Assembly (NCBI GenBank): GCA_030644725.1
Contig: CP130629.1
Location: 4,293,501 to 4,357,500, forward strand
DNA length: 64,000 nt
Reading direction: 5' to 3'
DNA from: Candidatus Electrothrix communis
GTDB lineage: Bacteria > Desulfobacterota > Desulfobulbia > Desulfobulbales > Desulfobulbaceae
Position 1 is the stretch's first letter. The number at the start of each line of letters is the position of its first letter. This document shows positions 7,452-16,767 of the stretch, piece by piece. The position numbers were made by a program, and so were the translations under genes. The notes under the pieces are model-generated. The model did no database searches. It saw nothing but the letters and a program-made list of their open reading frames with translations, and was not told the origin of the DNA.

Positions 7452-9449
7452 ATGAGGGAGCAGAGAAGTGCTATGCTGAGTTTATGGAGTGAACAAGAAG
7501 CCGGGGCCTGTGCAAACGAGCTTGAGCTACGAGTGTACTCGTCGCGTTTATTGGGACGAGATCCTTCATTGGTTTTGCATGGCGGCGGTAATACCTCGGT
7601 AAAGATTACAGAGAGAAATGCTGTCGGCGAAGAGGAAGAGATCCTCTATATTAAAGGAAGCGGATGGGATCTGGAAACCATTGAGGCCGAGGGTTTTGCT
7701 CCGGTGCGTTTGCAGCCTATGATTCAGTTGGCTGGGCTGGATACTCTGACAGATCCGCAAATGGTCAATGAATTAAAAACACAGCTGACCCGCGCCAATG
7801 CTCCTGCCCCCTCTGTGGAAACTATTTTGCACGCAGCCTTGCCGTTTCGCTATGTAGATCATACTCATGCTGATGCGGTGGTGACTATTACCAATACTGC
7901 TGATGGTCGCAAGCGTATAGAAGAAATATACGGTGATCATGTGGTGGTGATTCCCTACGTGATGCCGGGGTTTGATTTGGCCCGTGATGTTGCCCGTTTT
8001 TTTGCTGAACAGGCTGGTCCGCAGACCGTCGGCATGGTTTTGATGAATCATGGCGTTTTTTCCTTTGCTGATTCGGCCAAGGAGTCTTACGAGCGGATGA
8101 TTCAGTTGGTTGATATGGCAGAGCGCTATTTGGATGCCAATAATGCCTGGGAGTTGGCGCCTTCAGTCGACGAGATCGATTCTGATCAGATAAACCGTCT
8201 TGAGGTTGCTAGGTTGCGCCAGGCGGTCTCAGCGAAGGCGGGCAGGCCTCTGCTTCTGCACGTGACCAACAGTACACGAGGACGGAGTTTTGTCCAGCGA
8301 GATGATCTGGGAAGGATTTCTCAGCAGGGGCCAGCAACCCCGGACCATGTGATCCGTACCAAAGCCGTACCCATGCTTGGCCGTGATGTGGAGGGCTATG
8401 CGCAGGCGTACAAGCAATATTTTACCACTCACGAGCCAGCTGCCAAGGAGCGCAAAACCATGCTGGATTCGGCACCACGGGTGATTCTGGACCAGGATCT
8501 TGGGCTGTGCTGTTTAGGGAAATCAGCAAAGGATGCAGCCATTGTTCATGATATCTATGAGCATACAATGGAATGTATTCTACGCGGAGAAAAGCTCGGC
8601 GGCTGGAAGGCCCTGCCTCCTGAAGATCTGTTTGATATGGAATATTGGGATTTGGAGCAGGCTAAGTTGGCCAAGGGCGGCAACACCCCGCTTTTCAGCG
8701 GAGAAGTGGCCTTGGTCACCGGAGCGGCCTCAGGGATTGGGAAGGCCTGTGTCGACTCGTTTTTGCAGAGAGGAGCCGCAGTGGTCGGCTTGGATATTGA
8801 CGAGCGTATTGTTACGGTTTCGGCAGAGGCTGGCTTTCTCGGGATTCCATGCGATCTGACAGATGAAGGGCAGGTGCAGAATGCATTGGATCAGGCCGTG
8901 TGTCGTTTCGGGGGGCTGGATATGTTGGTGCTCAATGCGGGCATGTTCCCCGCCAGCTCAACGATTGCTGAGTTGTCCCTGGAAACATGGCGCAAGGTGA
9001 TGGCGGTGAATCTTGATGCCAATCTTGTTTTACTCCGGGAATGTTATCCCCTGCTGAAAAATGCTCCGGGCAAGGGGCGAGTCGTGGTGATCGGTTCAAA
9101 GAATGTGCCAGCCCCCGGTCCTGGAGCCGGAGCGTACTCAGCTTCCAAAGCAGCCTTGACCCAGCTGATGCGAGTTGCTGCCTTGGAATGGGGCAAGGAT
9201 GGAATTCGGATCAACGCACTGCATCCCAATGCTGTTTTTGATACAGGAATTTGGACAGACGAGGTGCTGGAGGCCAGGGCAAAGCATTATGGTTTATCTG
9301 TGCAGCAGTATAAAACAAATAATTTGCTTGGGGCAGAGGTGCTGAGTCGTCATGTTGCTGAGTTAGCATCTGAAATGTGCGGGGCTTTGTTTGCCAGTAC
9401 AACAGCAGCCCAATTGCCTGTTGACGGAGGTAATGATCGTGTAGTTTGA
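7452..9449 (+). CDS. Bifunctional class II aldolase / short-chain dehydrogenase
   Basis: Two-domain fusion of the kind annotated as bifunctional rhamnulose-1-phosphate aldolase/dehydrogenase. Residues about 20-250 form a class II aldolase/adducin domain (LVLHGGGNTSVK; zinc-type HTHADAV; MNHGVFSF). The C-terminal part from about residue 420 is an SDR: ALVTGAASGIGKA nucleotide site, LVLNAGMFP, and the Y-x3-K active site in AYSASKAALTQL. ATG at 7452 has GAAGG five bases upstream; an in-frame GTG at 7428 would give 673 residues. The SDR likely oxidises a lactaldehyde-like product or acts on a sugar. No sugar kinase or isomerase is adjacent, so the natural substrate is open. Confidence 0.85.
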   Translation: MREQRSAMLSLWSEQEAGACANELELRVYSSRLLGRDPSLVLHGGGNTSVKITERNAVGEEEEILYIKGSGWDLETIEAEGFAPVRLQPMIQLAGLDTLTDPQMVNELKTQLTRANAPAPSVETILHAALPFRYVDHTHADAVVTITNTADGRKRIEEIYGDHVVVIPYVMPGFDLARDVARFFAEQAGPQTVGMVLMNHGVFSFADSAKESYERMIQLVDMAERYLDANNAWELAPSVDEIDSDQINRLEVARLRQAVSAKAGRPLLLHVTNSTRGRSFVQRDDLGRISQQGPATPDHVIRTKAVPMLGRDVEGYAQAYKQYFTTHEPAAKERKTMLDSAPRVILDQDLGLCCLGKSAKDAAIVHDIYEHTMECILRGEKLGGWKALPPEDLFDMEYWDLEQAKLAKGGNTPLFSGEVALVTGAASGIGKACVDSFLQRGAAVVGLDIDERIVTVSAEAGFLGIPCDLTDEGQVQNALDQAVCRFGGLDMLVLNAGMFPASSTIAELSLETWRKVMAVNLDANLVLLRECYPLLKNAPGKGRVVVIGSKNVPAPGPGAGAYSASKAALTQLMRVAALEWGKDGIRINALHPNAVFDTGIWTDEVLEARAKHYGLSVQQYKTNNLLGAEVLSRHVAELASEMCGALFASTTAAQLPVDGGNDRVV

Positions 9450-9901
9450 AAAAAAAATCATATGTACAGTTTTTTGTACTTACGGGAGAGGGCGGGAGAG
9501 AATAGGAATTTTTCTCAGTATGTTGCTTTGTTCATAATATGCTGCCCCAAGCGACCATTTTATCCTGTTGGGCAGTAAGAATTGATTGAAATATTTTTTT
9601 CGGTATGCGATAAAGATAAATATCGTCTGTGAGTCAAAAGGGATACCCGGAAGGGTAGCGAAGAAGATGTCAATTTTCACTAGTTGTACAGTTTTTTGTA
9701 TTGCTATTTTTTTTTGAGGATGGTATTCCTCAACTATGCAAAAGTTTCAGTAGCTGCAGACAGTCGGCAGCAGAAAAGGCCGCGCTCCTGTTCAGATGTT
9801 ACTGGGGTTTATCGTGTTGTTTAAATAATAACTTGTTATCTTGATACTTTTTTGTGAATCCGTATGTTTACGGATGAACGGAGAGGTGGAGGAGTGGTGC
9901 G
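9450..9901. promoter_or_regulatory. Gene-free leader region with repeated TGTACAG-T6 motif
   Basis: No convincing gene in these 450 bases. The 16-mer TGTACAGTTTTTTGTA occurs twice, at 9463-9478 and 9685-9700. An inverted repeat ATCCGTA-tgtt-TACGGAT sits at 9858-9875 in the 5' leader of the next gene, which has a GGAGGAG ribosome site. The segment TAGTTGTACAG recurs 5' of the sortase substrate gene at 18844-18854. A regulatory role is inference. Confidence 0.35.
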
Positions 9902-11323
9902 ATGAAACAGATGAAGAATGGCGTGGCCATCGGGGCTGTCGCCCTTTTTGCTTTAACTGGTTGTGTTGCGGATGTTGCCTATGTTCCACAGAATTCCGGG
10001 TCACAACCCTGTGTCCAGGGGCCTTGTGATGAACAACAGGGAGCTGGTCAAAAGGTAGTGGTAAAAGGAGGGCAGCAGGGGCAGCAGGTGTCTGCGCCTG
10101 ATGCAGTTGCGCCAACTTATGCTCAGCAAGGGCAGCAAGGGCAGGATCTTGGCGAAGGATTGCCTACAAATGTTAACCCCGGTGAGTGTTACTCTCGCTG
10201 TCTTGCCCCGGCTGTTTTTGAAGATGTAGAGGAAGAGATTGAGGTTGCTCCGGCTATGGAGCGGACCGAAATTATTCCTGCCGAGTACGAATGGGTAGAA
10301 GAACAGGTCGTTGCCAAAGAAGCATCTGAGGAAATTAAAGTTATTCCTGGGAGATATGAGCAGCAGACTGAGCAGGTTGTTGTCAAAGAAGAATCTGAAC
10401 AAGTCAAAGTTATTCCTGCACGGTACGAGTGGCAGGAAGTACAGGAAGTTGTCAAAGAGGCTTCTGAAGAATTTAAAGCTATTCCTGCGGTCTATGCATG
10501 GCGTGAAGGGCAGGTTATGGTCTCCCCGGAGATCGTAAAAATAACCTTGACCAACCCCGGTTACGAGGAAGTCAAAGAGCAGGTATTGGTCAAAGCTCCT
10601 TCTGCAAAGTGGATCAAAAAAGCGACGCATTGTTCTCCTGAAGATATCAAAATGGGTCTGACCGACTGTGATACCCTGTGTTATGTAGCCGTTCCCGCTA
10701 TGTACAAAATGGTTATCAAAAAAGTGCCGACAGACTGTGCCGGTGGAGTTGACGGATGCCGGCAGGTAGTGGTTATCCCCGCAGAATACAAGCCGGTTAG
10801 AACAAAGGTTGTTGTTGAGCCCGCAAGGACTGAGACTATTACTGTGCCTGCTGAGTACCGCACAGTCAGAAAACAGGTTATGATTGAGCCCGCCAGGACA
10901 GAGACGGTTGTTATTCCTGCTGAGTACAGAAATGTACAGAAGAAGGTTATGGTTGAACCAGCCCGAACTGAGGTTGTCCCGGTTCCTGCTGAGTACAAGA
11001 CTGTTAGGGTGAAAAAGCTTGTTAAAGAGGCTGAGGAAACAGTTGTTCAGGTTCCTGCCGAATACAAGACTATTGTTAAGAGCGTTAAGGTCTCCGACAG
11101 TAAGATCGTATGGCGTCCGGCTCTTTGTGAGGATGAAGCTGTTGATTCAAAAATCAGAGAGATGCAAAGTGCTTTGAGCCGGGAAGGTTTCTATACCGGA
11201 GAGGTTAACGGCGTACTGACCCAAGAGACCAACGAGGCGATTAGAGCGTATCAGGTTGAACGAGGGTTACCGCAAGGTGGTGGAATGACCCTTGAGACCC
11301 TTGAGTCGTTGGGGATTTATTAA
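9902..11323 (+). CDS. Repeat-built Cys-rich lipoprotein with peptidoglycan-binding domain (copy 1)
   Basis: Function unknown. 473 residues with a lipobox signal (ALFALTGC near residues 13-20), so probably a membrane-anchored lipoprotein. After a Gln-rich linker comes ECYSRCLAP, then about four repeats of a 20-residue unit like IPAEYEWVEEQVVAKEASEE. A Cys-containing core follows (ATHCSPEDIK, DCDTLCYVAVP), then about five units like VPAEYRTVRKQVMIEPARTE. The last 70 residues form a PG_binding_1 domain (MQSALSREGFYTGEVNGVL). The regular units suggest an elongated beta-rich rod reaching the cell wall. Copy 2 follows after a terminator. Copies of this type are usually labelled only as peptidoglycan-binding proteins. 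Confidence 0.85.
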   Translation: MKQMKNGVAIGAVALFALTGCVADVAYVPQNSGSQPCVQGPCDEQQGAGQKVVVKGGQQGQQVSAPDAVAPTYAQQGQQGQDLGEGLPTNVNPGECYSRCLAPAVFEDVEEEIEVAPAMERTEIIPAEYEWVEEQVVAKEASEEIKVIPGRYEQQTEQVVVKEESEQVKVIPARYEWQEVQEVVKEASEEFKAIPAVYAWREGQVMVSPEIVKITLTNPGYEEVKEQVLVKAPSAKWIKKATHCSPEDIKMGLTDCDTLCYVAVPAMYKMVIKKVPTDCAGGVDGCRQVVVIPAEYKPVRTKVVVEPARTETITVPAEYRTVRKQVMIEPARTETVVIPAEYRNVQKKVMVEPARTEVVPVPAEYKTVRVKKLVKEAEETVVQVPAEYKTIVKSVKVSDSKIVWRPALCEDEAVDSKIREMQSALSREGFYTGEVNGVLTQETNEAIRAYQVERGLPQGGGMTLETLESLGIY

Positions 11324-11340
11324 CGATTATGGGAAGGAAC

Positions 11341-11368
11341 AAAGGCGCTTAACGCGCCTTTGTTTTTT
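11341..11368 (+). terminator. Terminator between the two repeat-protein genes
   Basis: AAAGGCGC-ttaac-GCGCCTTT followed by GTTTTTTT, seventeen bases after the first gene's stop. It implies that the two paralogues are at least partly transcribed as separate units. Confidence 0.85.
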
Positions 11369-11413
11369 TACATCAAAACACTCTAGAAAAAACATTTGAA
11401 AAAGGAAAAAGGA

Positions 11414-12694
11414 ATGTTGAAGAAGAGAAATTTTATGATCGCTGCCGCTTTTTTGTTCGCGGTATCTTCACCGGCTGTAGCGCAGCAGTATGGGCAGGTT
11501 GATCCTGGTCAATACGTTAATGAGGGCTTTCCAACCAATGTTCAGCCTGGTGAGTGCTACTCCCGCTGTCTTGCTCCGGCCGTTTACGAGGACGTGGAGG
11601 AGGAAATCGAAGTAGCACCTGCTATGGAGCGAACAGAAATTACCCCGGCAGAGTACGAATGGGTTGATGAGCAGGTTATTGCCAAAGAGGCTTCTGAGCA
11701 GATTGAGACACTTCCTGCGAAATTTGAGTGGACACAAGAAGAGGTCGTCGTCAAGGAAGCATCAGAGGAGATCAAAGTTGTTCCTGCCCAGTATGAGTGG
11801 CGGGACGAGCAGGTCGTCGTCAAAGAGGCTACCGAGGAGTTGAAATCTATTCCTGCCAAGTATGAGTGGATTGACGAGCAGATCATGATTTCTCCTGAGG
11901 TTATCACCATCACCATCACCGATCCTGGTTATGAAGAGGTGAAGGAACAGGTTTTGGTCAAGGCACCTTCGGCGAAATGGATCAAAAAAGCAACCCATTG
12001 TTCTCCTGAAGATATCAAAATGGGTCTGACCGACTGTGATACCTTGTGTTATGTAGCGGTCCCCGCTATGTATAAAATGGTTATCAAGAAAGTGCCGACC
12101 GATGATTGTGGCGGCGTAATCGGTGGATGTCGTCAGGAAGTCGTGATTCCTGCTGAATACAAGGTTGTTCGGAAAAAAGTCGTTGTTGAGCCTGCAAGGA
12201 CTGAGACAGTATCTGTACCGGCAGAGTACAGAACGATGCGTAAGCAGGTCATGATTGCTCCGGCTAGGACAGACGTTGTAACAAATCCACCTGTTACCCA
12301 GATGATTCGCAAGAAAGTAATGGTTGCTCCGTCCCAGACACGAGTAATTCCTGTACCTCCTGAATACAAGAGTGTCAGGGTGAAGAAACTGGTGAAACCG
12401 GCTGAAGAGAACGTTATTACAGTGCCAGCCGAGTACAAAACCATTATTAAGAAGGTTAAGGTTAGCGACAGTAAAATTGTTTGGAAACCTGCACTTTGTA
12501 AGGATGAGCTTGTTGACTCAACTATTCGTCAGGTACAGACAGCCTTAAGTCAGATGGGTTTTTATACCGGTTTGATTGACGGGCAAATGAATCAGGCAAC
12601 CAATGAGGCTATTAGAGCTTTTCAGGTTGAGAACGGTCTTGCTCAGGGCGGCGGATTGACAGAAGAGACTGTTGAAGCTTTAGGGATTTACTAG
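11414..12694 (+). CDS. Repeat-built Cys-rich secreted protein with peptidoglycan-binding domain (copy 2)
   Basis: Paralogue of the preceding gene, function unknown. About 426 residues from ATG at 11414, which has an AAAAAGGA ribosome site; a TTG at 11396 is less likely. It has a cleavable-type signal (FAVSSPAVAQQ) in place of the lipobox, so this copy should be soluble in the periplasm or exported. The order is the same: ECYSRCLAP, four acidic units like IPAKYEWIDEQ, the Cys core, four basic units like VPAEYRTMRKQVMIAPARTD, and a PG_binding_1 domain (VQTALSQMGFYTGLIDGQM). The Cys core is almost identical in DNA to copy 1, whereas the repeats have diverged. Confidence 0.85.
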   Translation: MLKKRNFMIAAAFLFAVSSPAVAQQYGQVDPGQYVNEGFPTNVQPGECYSRCLAPAVYEDVEEEIEVAPAMERTEITPAEYEWVDEQVIAKEASEQIETLPAKFEWTQEEVVVKEASEEIKVVPAQYEWRDEQVVVKEATEELKSIPAKYEWIDEQIMISPEVITITITDPGYEEVKEQVLVKAPSAKWIKKATHCSPEDIKMGLTDCDTLCYVAVPAMYKMVIKKVPTDDCGGVIGGCRQEVVIPAEYKVVRKKVVVEPARTETVSVPAEYRTMRKQVMIAPARTDVVTNPPVTQMIRKKVMVAPSQTRVIPVPPEYKSVRVKKLVKPAEENVITVPAEYKTIIKKVKVSDSKIVWKPALCKDELVDSTIRQVQTALSQMGFYTGLIDGQMNQATNEAIRAFQVENGLAQGGGLTEETVEALGIY

Positions 12695-12736
12695 GATTTC
12701 ATGTAGGAAATCTTTAGAAAATCTGTAGGAACAGAA

Positions 12737-12769
12737 AGCCAAGGGCAATTGCCCTTGGCTTTTTTTTTG
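12737..12769 (+). terminator. Terminator after repeat protein copy 2
   Basis: AGCCAAGGGCAATTGCCCTTGGCT followed by about nine T residues, 43 bases after the stop codon. Confidence 0.9.
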
Positions 12770-12864
12770 CTTGAAGCAAGCTCCTTTGAGCGGGCATTTT
12801 TTCAGCTAGGATTTGCAACGGTGAGGGTGCCCAGAATTGCGTGTCTGTCCGGAATATCAGAGAG

Positions 12865-12890
12865 GGCCGACCGCCGGTCGGGGCCCCTAC
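12865..12890. repeat. GC-rich palindromic repeat ending GCCCCTAC
   Basis: GGCCGACCGCCGGTCGGGGC followed by CCCTAC belongs to the dispersed family of elements with GTAGGGGC/GCCCCTAC ends seen at 18051, 38477, 39732, 39777, 47363, 50392 and 63739. It lies between the convergent repeat-protein and pdsS genes. Confidence 0.5.
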
Positions 12891-12961
12891 GGTACCCGCA
12901 TACAAAATACAAAAGATGAGGGATATGGGGGAAGGTATTTTTTGTTAAATCTCTAATGAAT

Positions 12962-15121
12962 TTATTCTGTAGTGAGCTCGTTACTCGGAACGCAGGGTAA
13001 CGTAATCGTAAAAACCACACCGGATCTCCCATCAGCAAGGTTCTGCACATTTACTCGCCCATCATGATGATCCAGCACTGTACGAACAATATATAATCCA
13101 AGGCCCAGATGGGGTGATTTGTCTTTGACGGTTCGACTGGAAATCATAGAGTGAAAGATTTGTTGCTGCATATCCGGCTCAATAATCGGTCCTTGATTGA
13201 TAACGAGCAGGGATATATTGTTGTCTTCATGTTGCTCAAGCTGAAGTTCAATCGCTGTGTCCGGAGTATGGAAAGATACAGCATTTTCAACAAGCTTCTC
13301 TAAAGCCTGACGTAATCGTACGGGATCACCGTTCACCAAGACCTCATGTTCAGGCGCTTGATAGAGGATGTCGACCTCGCTGAAGGCAGGTCGCCAACCA
13401 TGCTCAAGCCATACTGATACAGCTTTGCCGAGGTCCAGCAACTCCATACTGTCTAACAACAGGGCATTCTTCAAGGTAGTAGCTTCCCGAATTGATGTGA
13501 GAAGCTCCTCCAGTCTCTGGACATCGCGCTCGACCCACTGAATATACTCCATAATACGATCTGAAGGGTTCGTATCAAGTTGTTCCTGACGAAGATTTTT
13601 CACTGAGGCAGCAATACCAGCCAAGGGCGTTCGCATTTCATGTTCAAGGTTATCAGCCATTTGCTCCCGGTGTTCAATCTGCTGTTGGAGCTGGCTGAGC
13701 ATGGACTCTAGGGTGCGACCTAAATCAGCGATTTCATCACTTGCCGAACTCCTGTTGATGGTATTGAGGATCCGTCCGTCAGGAGTAATTGCAGAAGCTG
13801 CTTGGTTGCCCAGTCGACGAATTCGTGCGGAGATGCGGAAGGCAAAAAGGAGCAGGATACAGCCACCAAAAAGAAAGGCGATAACAGAGAGAGAAATGGT
13901 TTCCTCAATTAAGCGGTTGCTGAGAGAAAGAATGGAGTTCGTTGTTTGCTCGACAACTACGGTACCGATGACCTCCTCCTGTTCGTATAATGGGGTAATG
14001 GCGGTCATGACCTCCACCTGCCCGTCTTCCATTAAATAGCTGGTAACAGAATGCTTGCCAGCAAGTCCTTCGCGGATCCCTTGCAAGTCCAGCTCTGTCG
14101 GCTGGGAGACCTGGTCTTTAAATTCCGTTAAAAAGGGATTGATAAAAAAACGATAAAGGGGACGCATCAGCTCATTAATACGACCAGAGAGTTTGTCCGC
14201 CTGTTCTTTGTTGGGTATTTCTGAGGTGCGAAGGCTGCCGACCTGAGCTCTTACTCTTTGATTGCGATCAACAATTCGAATACGCGCATACGGGCGATCA
14301 AGGGATTTCAGTATTGCTTCAATGGGGGTTGAGGTCGTCAAGAGCAGACCCGGTGCCTTGTCTTCCTTTAAGTTTGAGGTGCCGATGAGTGCTTTGATAT
14401 CTCTGGATGCAACATCATCGATATCAGCTATTGTGAAGGCAAGTTTGTTGCCGAGTAACTCCAGATGAATACGTATTTCCAGGATATAGCCGCTGTCGGT
14501 CTGATTCCAAACCCCTTGGATGCGCTGCTCGCTGACAGGGAATTTGATCGGAACATCGGGCATGAGAAAGCCATTAACCCATCCTGGCTCGTAGGCTGTC
14601 ATGAGATACTTTCTTTGGCCTATATCATCACCTATAATAATTTGTAAATGATCGGAACGATCAAGGCGTAACGAGTTTTTGCTCCGATAAATGACATGAT
14701 CATCCTGGACGTCAAAGAGCGCATAAAGGTATTTATCCTGCTTGCCAGCAAGATGTCGAAAATTAAGGGATTTGAGGACGTAGTTTCCTTCTGAGCTAAT
14801 GAGGTGCTCACGGGCAAATTCTTCAGCTTCAGCAAGTTCCGGGCGCCAATCATCGAGCTGGCCGTCCAACCTGATGGTATTGCTGAGCTGAAAGAGATAG
14901 AGATCGCGGTCTTGGTTCAGGCCATGAAATTGTTCTCTATCAAAGAGGTCGTTCCGGTCGGTTAATGCAGCTGAAACCGCTTGGGCGGTAAGACTGAGAG
15001 TCTCCTGCTGACTGATGATCAGGCTGTTCTTCAGGGTGTTGTTCAGGCGCATCCCTAGTAAAGGGAAAAGGAGGAGCAGAAGGGAAAGGAGAGCGAGTTT
15101 TAGGCGCAGAGAGAAACGCAT
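12962..15121 (-). CDS. pdsS: Sensor histidine kinase of the dedicated sortase system
   Basis: Membrane sensor kinase matching the layout of the proteobacterial dedicated sortase system kinase. 719 residues: N-terminal membrane segment (LKLALLSLLLLLFPLLG), a large periplasmic region containing a CBM9-like fold (RLDGQLDDWRPELAEAEEF ... AYEPGWVNGF), a second membrane span (VIAFLFGGCILLLFAFRI) near residue 415, HAMP-type linker, HisKA with LEHEMRTPLAG near residue 490, and HATPase with NAVSFH and GLGLYIVRTVLDHHDG. The CBM9-like domain suggests that it senses a glycan or wall ligand. Gene order pdsR then pdsS on the minus strand fits a two-component operon. Confidence 0.88.
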   Translation of the reverse strand: MRFSLRLKLALLSLLLLLFPLLGMRLNNTLKNSLIISQQETLSLTAQAVSAALTDRNDLFDREQFHGLNQDRDLYLFQLSNTIRLDGQLDDWRPELAEAEEFAREHLISSEGNYVLKSLNFRHLAGKQDKYLYALFDVQDDHVIYRSKNSLRLDRSDHLQIIIGDDIGQRKYLMTAYEPGWVNGFLMPDVPIKFPVSEQRIQGVWNQTDSGYILEIRIHLELLGNKLAFTIADIDDVASRDIKALIGTSNLKEDKAPGLLLTTSTPIEAILKSLDRPYARIRIVDRNQRVRAQVGSLRTSEIPNKEQADKLSGRINELMRPLYRFFINPFLTEFKDQVSQPTELDLQGIREGLAGKHSVTSYLMEDGQVEVMTAITPLYEQEEVIGTVVVEQTTNSILSLSNRLIEETISLSVIAFLFGGCILLLFAFRISARIRRLGNQAASAITPDGRILNTINRSSASDEIADLGRTLESMLSQLQQQIEHREQMADNLEHEMRTPLAGIAASVKNLRQEQLDTNPSDRIMEYIQWVERDVQRLEELLTSIREATTLKNALLLDSMELLDLGKAVSVWLEHGWRPAFSEVDILYQAPEHEVLVNGDPVRLRQALEKLVENAVSFHTPDTAIELQLEQHEDNNISLLVINQGPIIEPDMQQQIFHSMISSRTVKDKSPHLGLGLYIVRTVLDHHDGRVNVQNLADGRSGVVFTITLPCVPSNELTTE

Positions 15122-15188
15122 GGAGTCTGATGCCTAATAATAAGGGGTAGGAGAAATACGGTTATGTGCATATTTTCAGGCGGCGTTC

Positions 15189-15881
15189 TTATGGCTGCCA
15201 GCGATATCCCATGCCATATTCGGAACGAATAGCCTTGAAATCGGGATCAACATCTTGAAATTTATCTCGGATTCTTCGGATATGCGCAGCAATCGCATTA
15301 TTGGTGACAATGACGCTGGCCGCCTCCATCAACTGCTCGTGATTTTTGACATGCCCTGGCCGCCTGGCGAGACAGACCAGTATCCAGAATTCAGTCAGGG
15401 TTAGGCTGATCGGATGGCTCTTCCAGTATACTTCCTTCCGATCTTCATCAATCTGCAAATCCTTATGCTGGATAATCTTGTTTTCCGTTGTATTGCTGCG
15501 TAAGACCTCAACGGTTCGAAACAGAGCAGATATTCTGGCAGGGAGAAAGTCCAGGGTTGTTGTATCCTTGGTCAGGTAGTCCCAGGCACCCAGGCGCAGG
15601 CCGGAAACCCGATCTAGGTCCGAATTGCGAGCTGTGAGGAAAATAATCGGAATAACAGGGGATAAAGAGCGAAGGTGTTGGCAGAGATCAAAGCCACCAG
15701 CCATTTCCTCTCCGAGCATGACATCTAAGATGGCAAGATCAGGTAGAGAACGGGCAAAGGCGGACATGGCTTCGGGCTTGCTGCTGTAGGTGGCAACGTC
15801 ATAGCCTTCGCGCTGGAGGGCCTGAGCATAATTAGCCTGCAGTCTGGAATCATCTTCAACAAGAGCGATTCGATAGGTCAT
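15189..15881 (-). CDS. pdsR: Response regulator of the dedicated sortase system
   Basis: OmpR-family transcription regulator, 230 residues. The receiver domain (RIALVEDDSRLQANYAQAL) has phosphoacceptor Asp in DLAILDVMLGEE, Thr in IIFLTARNSD and Lys in DYLTKD. The C-terminal winged helix contains SLTLTEFWILVCLARRPGHV and IAAHIRRIRDKFQDVDPDF. It lies 67 bases upstream of pdsS. Probable targets are the sortase substrate and the small anchor-protein gene, both preceded by phased GTCATNAT repeats. A perfect CTTCTTCA/TGAAGAAG inverted repeat at 15967-15983 lies in its own upstream region. Confidence 0.9.
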   Translation of the reverse strand: MTYRIALVEDDSRLQANYAQALQREGYDVATYSSKPEAMSAFARSLPDLAILDVMLGEEMAGGFDLCQHLRSLSPVIPIIFLTARNSDLDRVSGLRLGAWDYLTKDTTTLDFLPARISALFRTVEVLRSNTTENKIIQHKDLQIDEDRKEVYWKSHPISLTLTEFWILVCLARRPGHVKNHEQLMEAASVIVTNNAIAAHIRRIRDKFQDVDPDFKAIRSEYGMGYRWQP

Positions 15882-16170
15882 GGCAATGGCAGTGTCCGAG
15901 GCCTGTTTTGGGCGTTAAGATTAATAAAAAGCGTATGAATCTCGTTATTGCGTAATCGTTGATCAACTTCTTCATTGAAGAAGTGAAACGCCCGGTGGTA
16001 AAAAGAAGACTGCTGTATACATCAGGTCATTTCGCCGGACATGCCCTAGCGGTATTTATTGTAAAATGCTGAGGCTAAGCCCGCTTTTCGGGTGGACTTT
16101 GAATAAATGAACCATAAAATAATTCATGGTTCATGTAAAGAAATTCTTTTTACGCGCGACATGCACTTAC
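15882..16170. promoter_or_regulatory. Region upstream of pdsR
   Basis: About 290 bases without a gene between pdsR and the stop of the CAP lipoprotein gene. It contains the inverted repeat CTTCTTCATTGAAGAAG at 15967-15983, a plausible operator or attenuator for pdsRS. Nothing else is recognised. Confidence 0.3.
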
Positions 16171-16767
16171 TTAATAAGGCTTCTGACCGACCATGTTTCC
16201 TCGAGGAGAGTACTGGCATACCCAGATCTGTGCTTTATTTGAGCAGGCAGCCATACCGCATCCGACCTCAGTCGTACTTTTCCAGACAACCTGGGTGTAA
16301 TGTCCGCAGACACCGTGACAGCTGTTGCTTGCATAATCATAATCTTTCACTTCATTACCCCAAGCATCAACCACGTTCTGCTCGATTATCTCCTGCATTG
16401 ACGAAGTGCCGTCAGATTGTTGTGCTCCTCCTGCCCAATAAATATTTTCTCCGTTAGGACCTGTGCTGTGCTTCATTTTGCAACCATCCTGGGTCAACTG
16501 GCCAGCCCATTGTTGGGCACTGACGGCTAAATCGTTCGACCACTTGAGGGCAGGTACGCCGGTCTTGGTGCGCCATTGATTATGGGCAGCAACCATGGTC
16601 ACCGGATTAATGGTGGATTTTTTTTGGGTAATAGAGGTGTTCAGGGCTGCCTCGGTATCCATCAAGGTAGGGGAAGCTTTTTCTGTTGTAAAAGAGTTGG
16701 TCGTTGGGCTCGTTACGCAGGATGTGAGCAGGAATCCTGAAAGTAATGTTATGGTTTTTTTATTCAT
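16171..16767 (-). CDS. CAP-domain (SCP/PR-1-like) lipoprotein, copy 1
   Basis: Secreted CAP-superfamily protein. About 198 residues from ATG at 16767, which has AGGAGG upstream; a longer start at 16803 is possible. The lipobox LLSGFLLTSC near residue 18 predicts a lipoprotein. CAP signatures: AHNQWRTKTGVPALKWSNDL, GENIYWAGG, DYASNSCHGVCGHYTQVVW, IWVCQYSPRGNM. The family includes sterol- or glycan-binding and protease-like proteins; the specific role here is unknown. It is a paralogue of the gene at 18147-18704, with the P460 cytochrome between them. A candidate c-di-GMP-I-type riboswitch lies about 320 bases upstream on the same strand. Confidence 0.9.
   Translation of the reverse strand: MNKKTITLLSGFLLTSCVTSPTTNSFTTEKASPTLMDTEAALNTSITQKKSTINPVTMVAAHNQWRTKTGVPALKWSNDLAVSAQQWAGQLTQDGCKMKHSTGPNGENIYWAGGAQQSDGTSSMQEIIEQNVVDAWGNEVKDYDYASNSCHGVCGHYTQVVWKSTTEVGCGMAACSNKAQIWVCQYSPRGNMVGQKPY

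Noticed and set aside
9480-9680. 66-codon minus-strand frame in the 9.45-9.9 kb gap
   Set aside because: No start context or homology-like pattern; the region is better read as a leader with repeats.
10001-10630. Antisense frames within the repeat-protein genes
   Set aside because: The repeated codons of the sense gene create long open antisense frames; no independent support.
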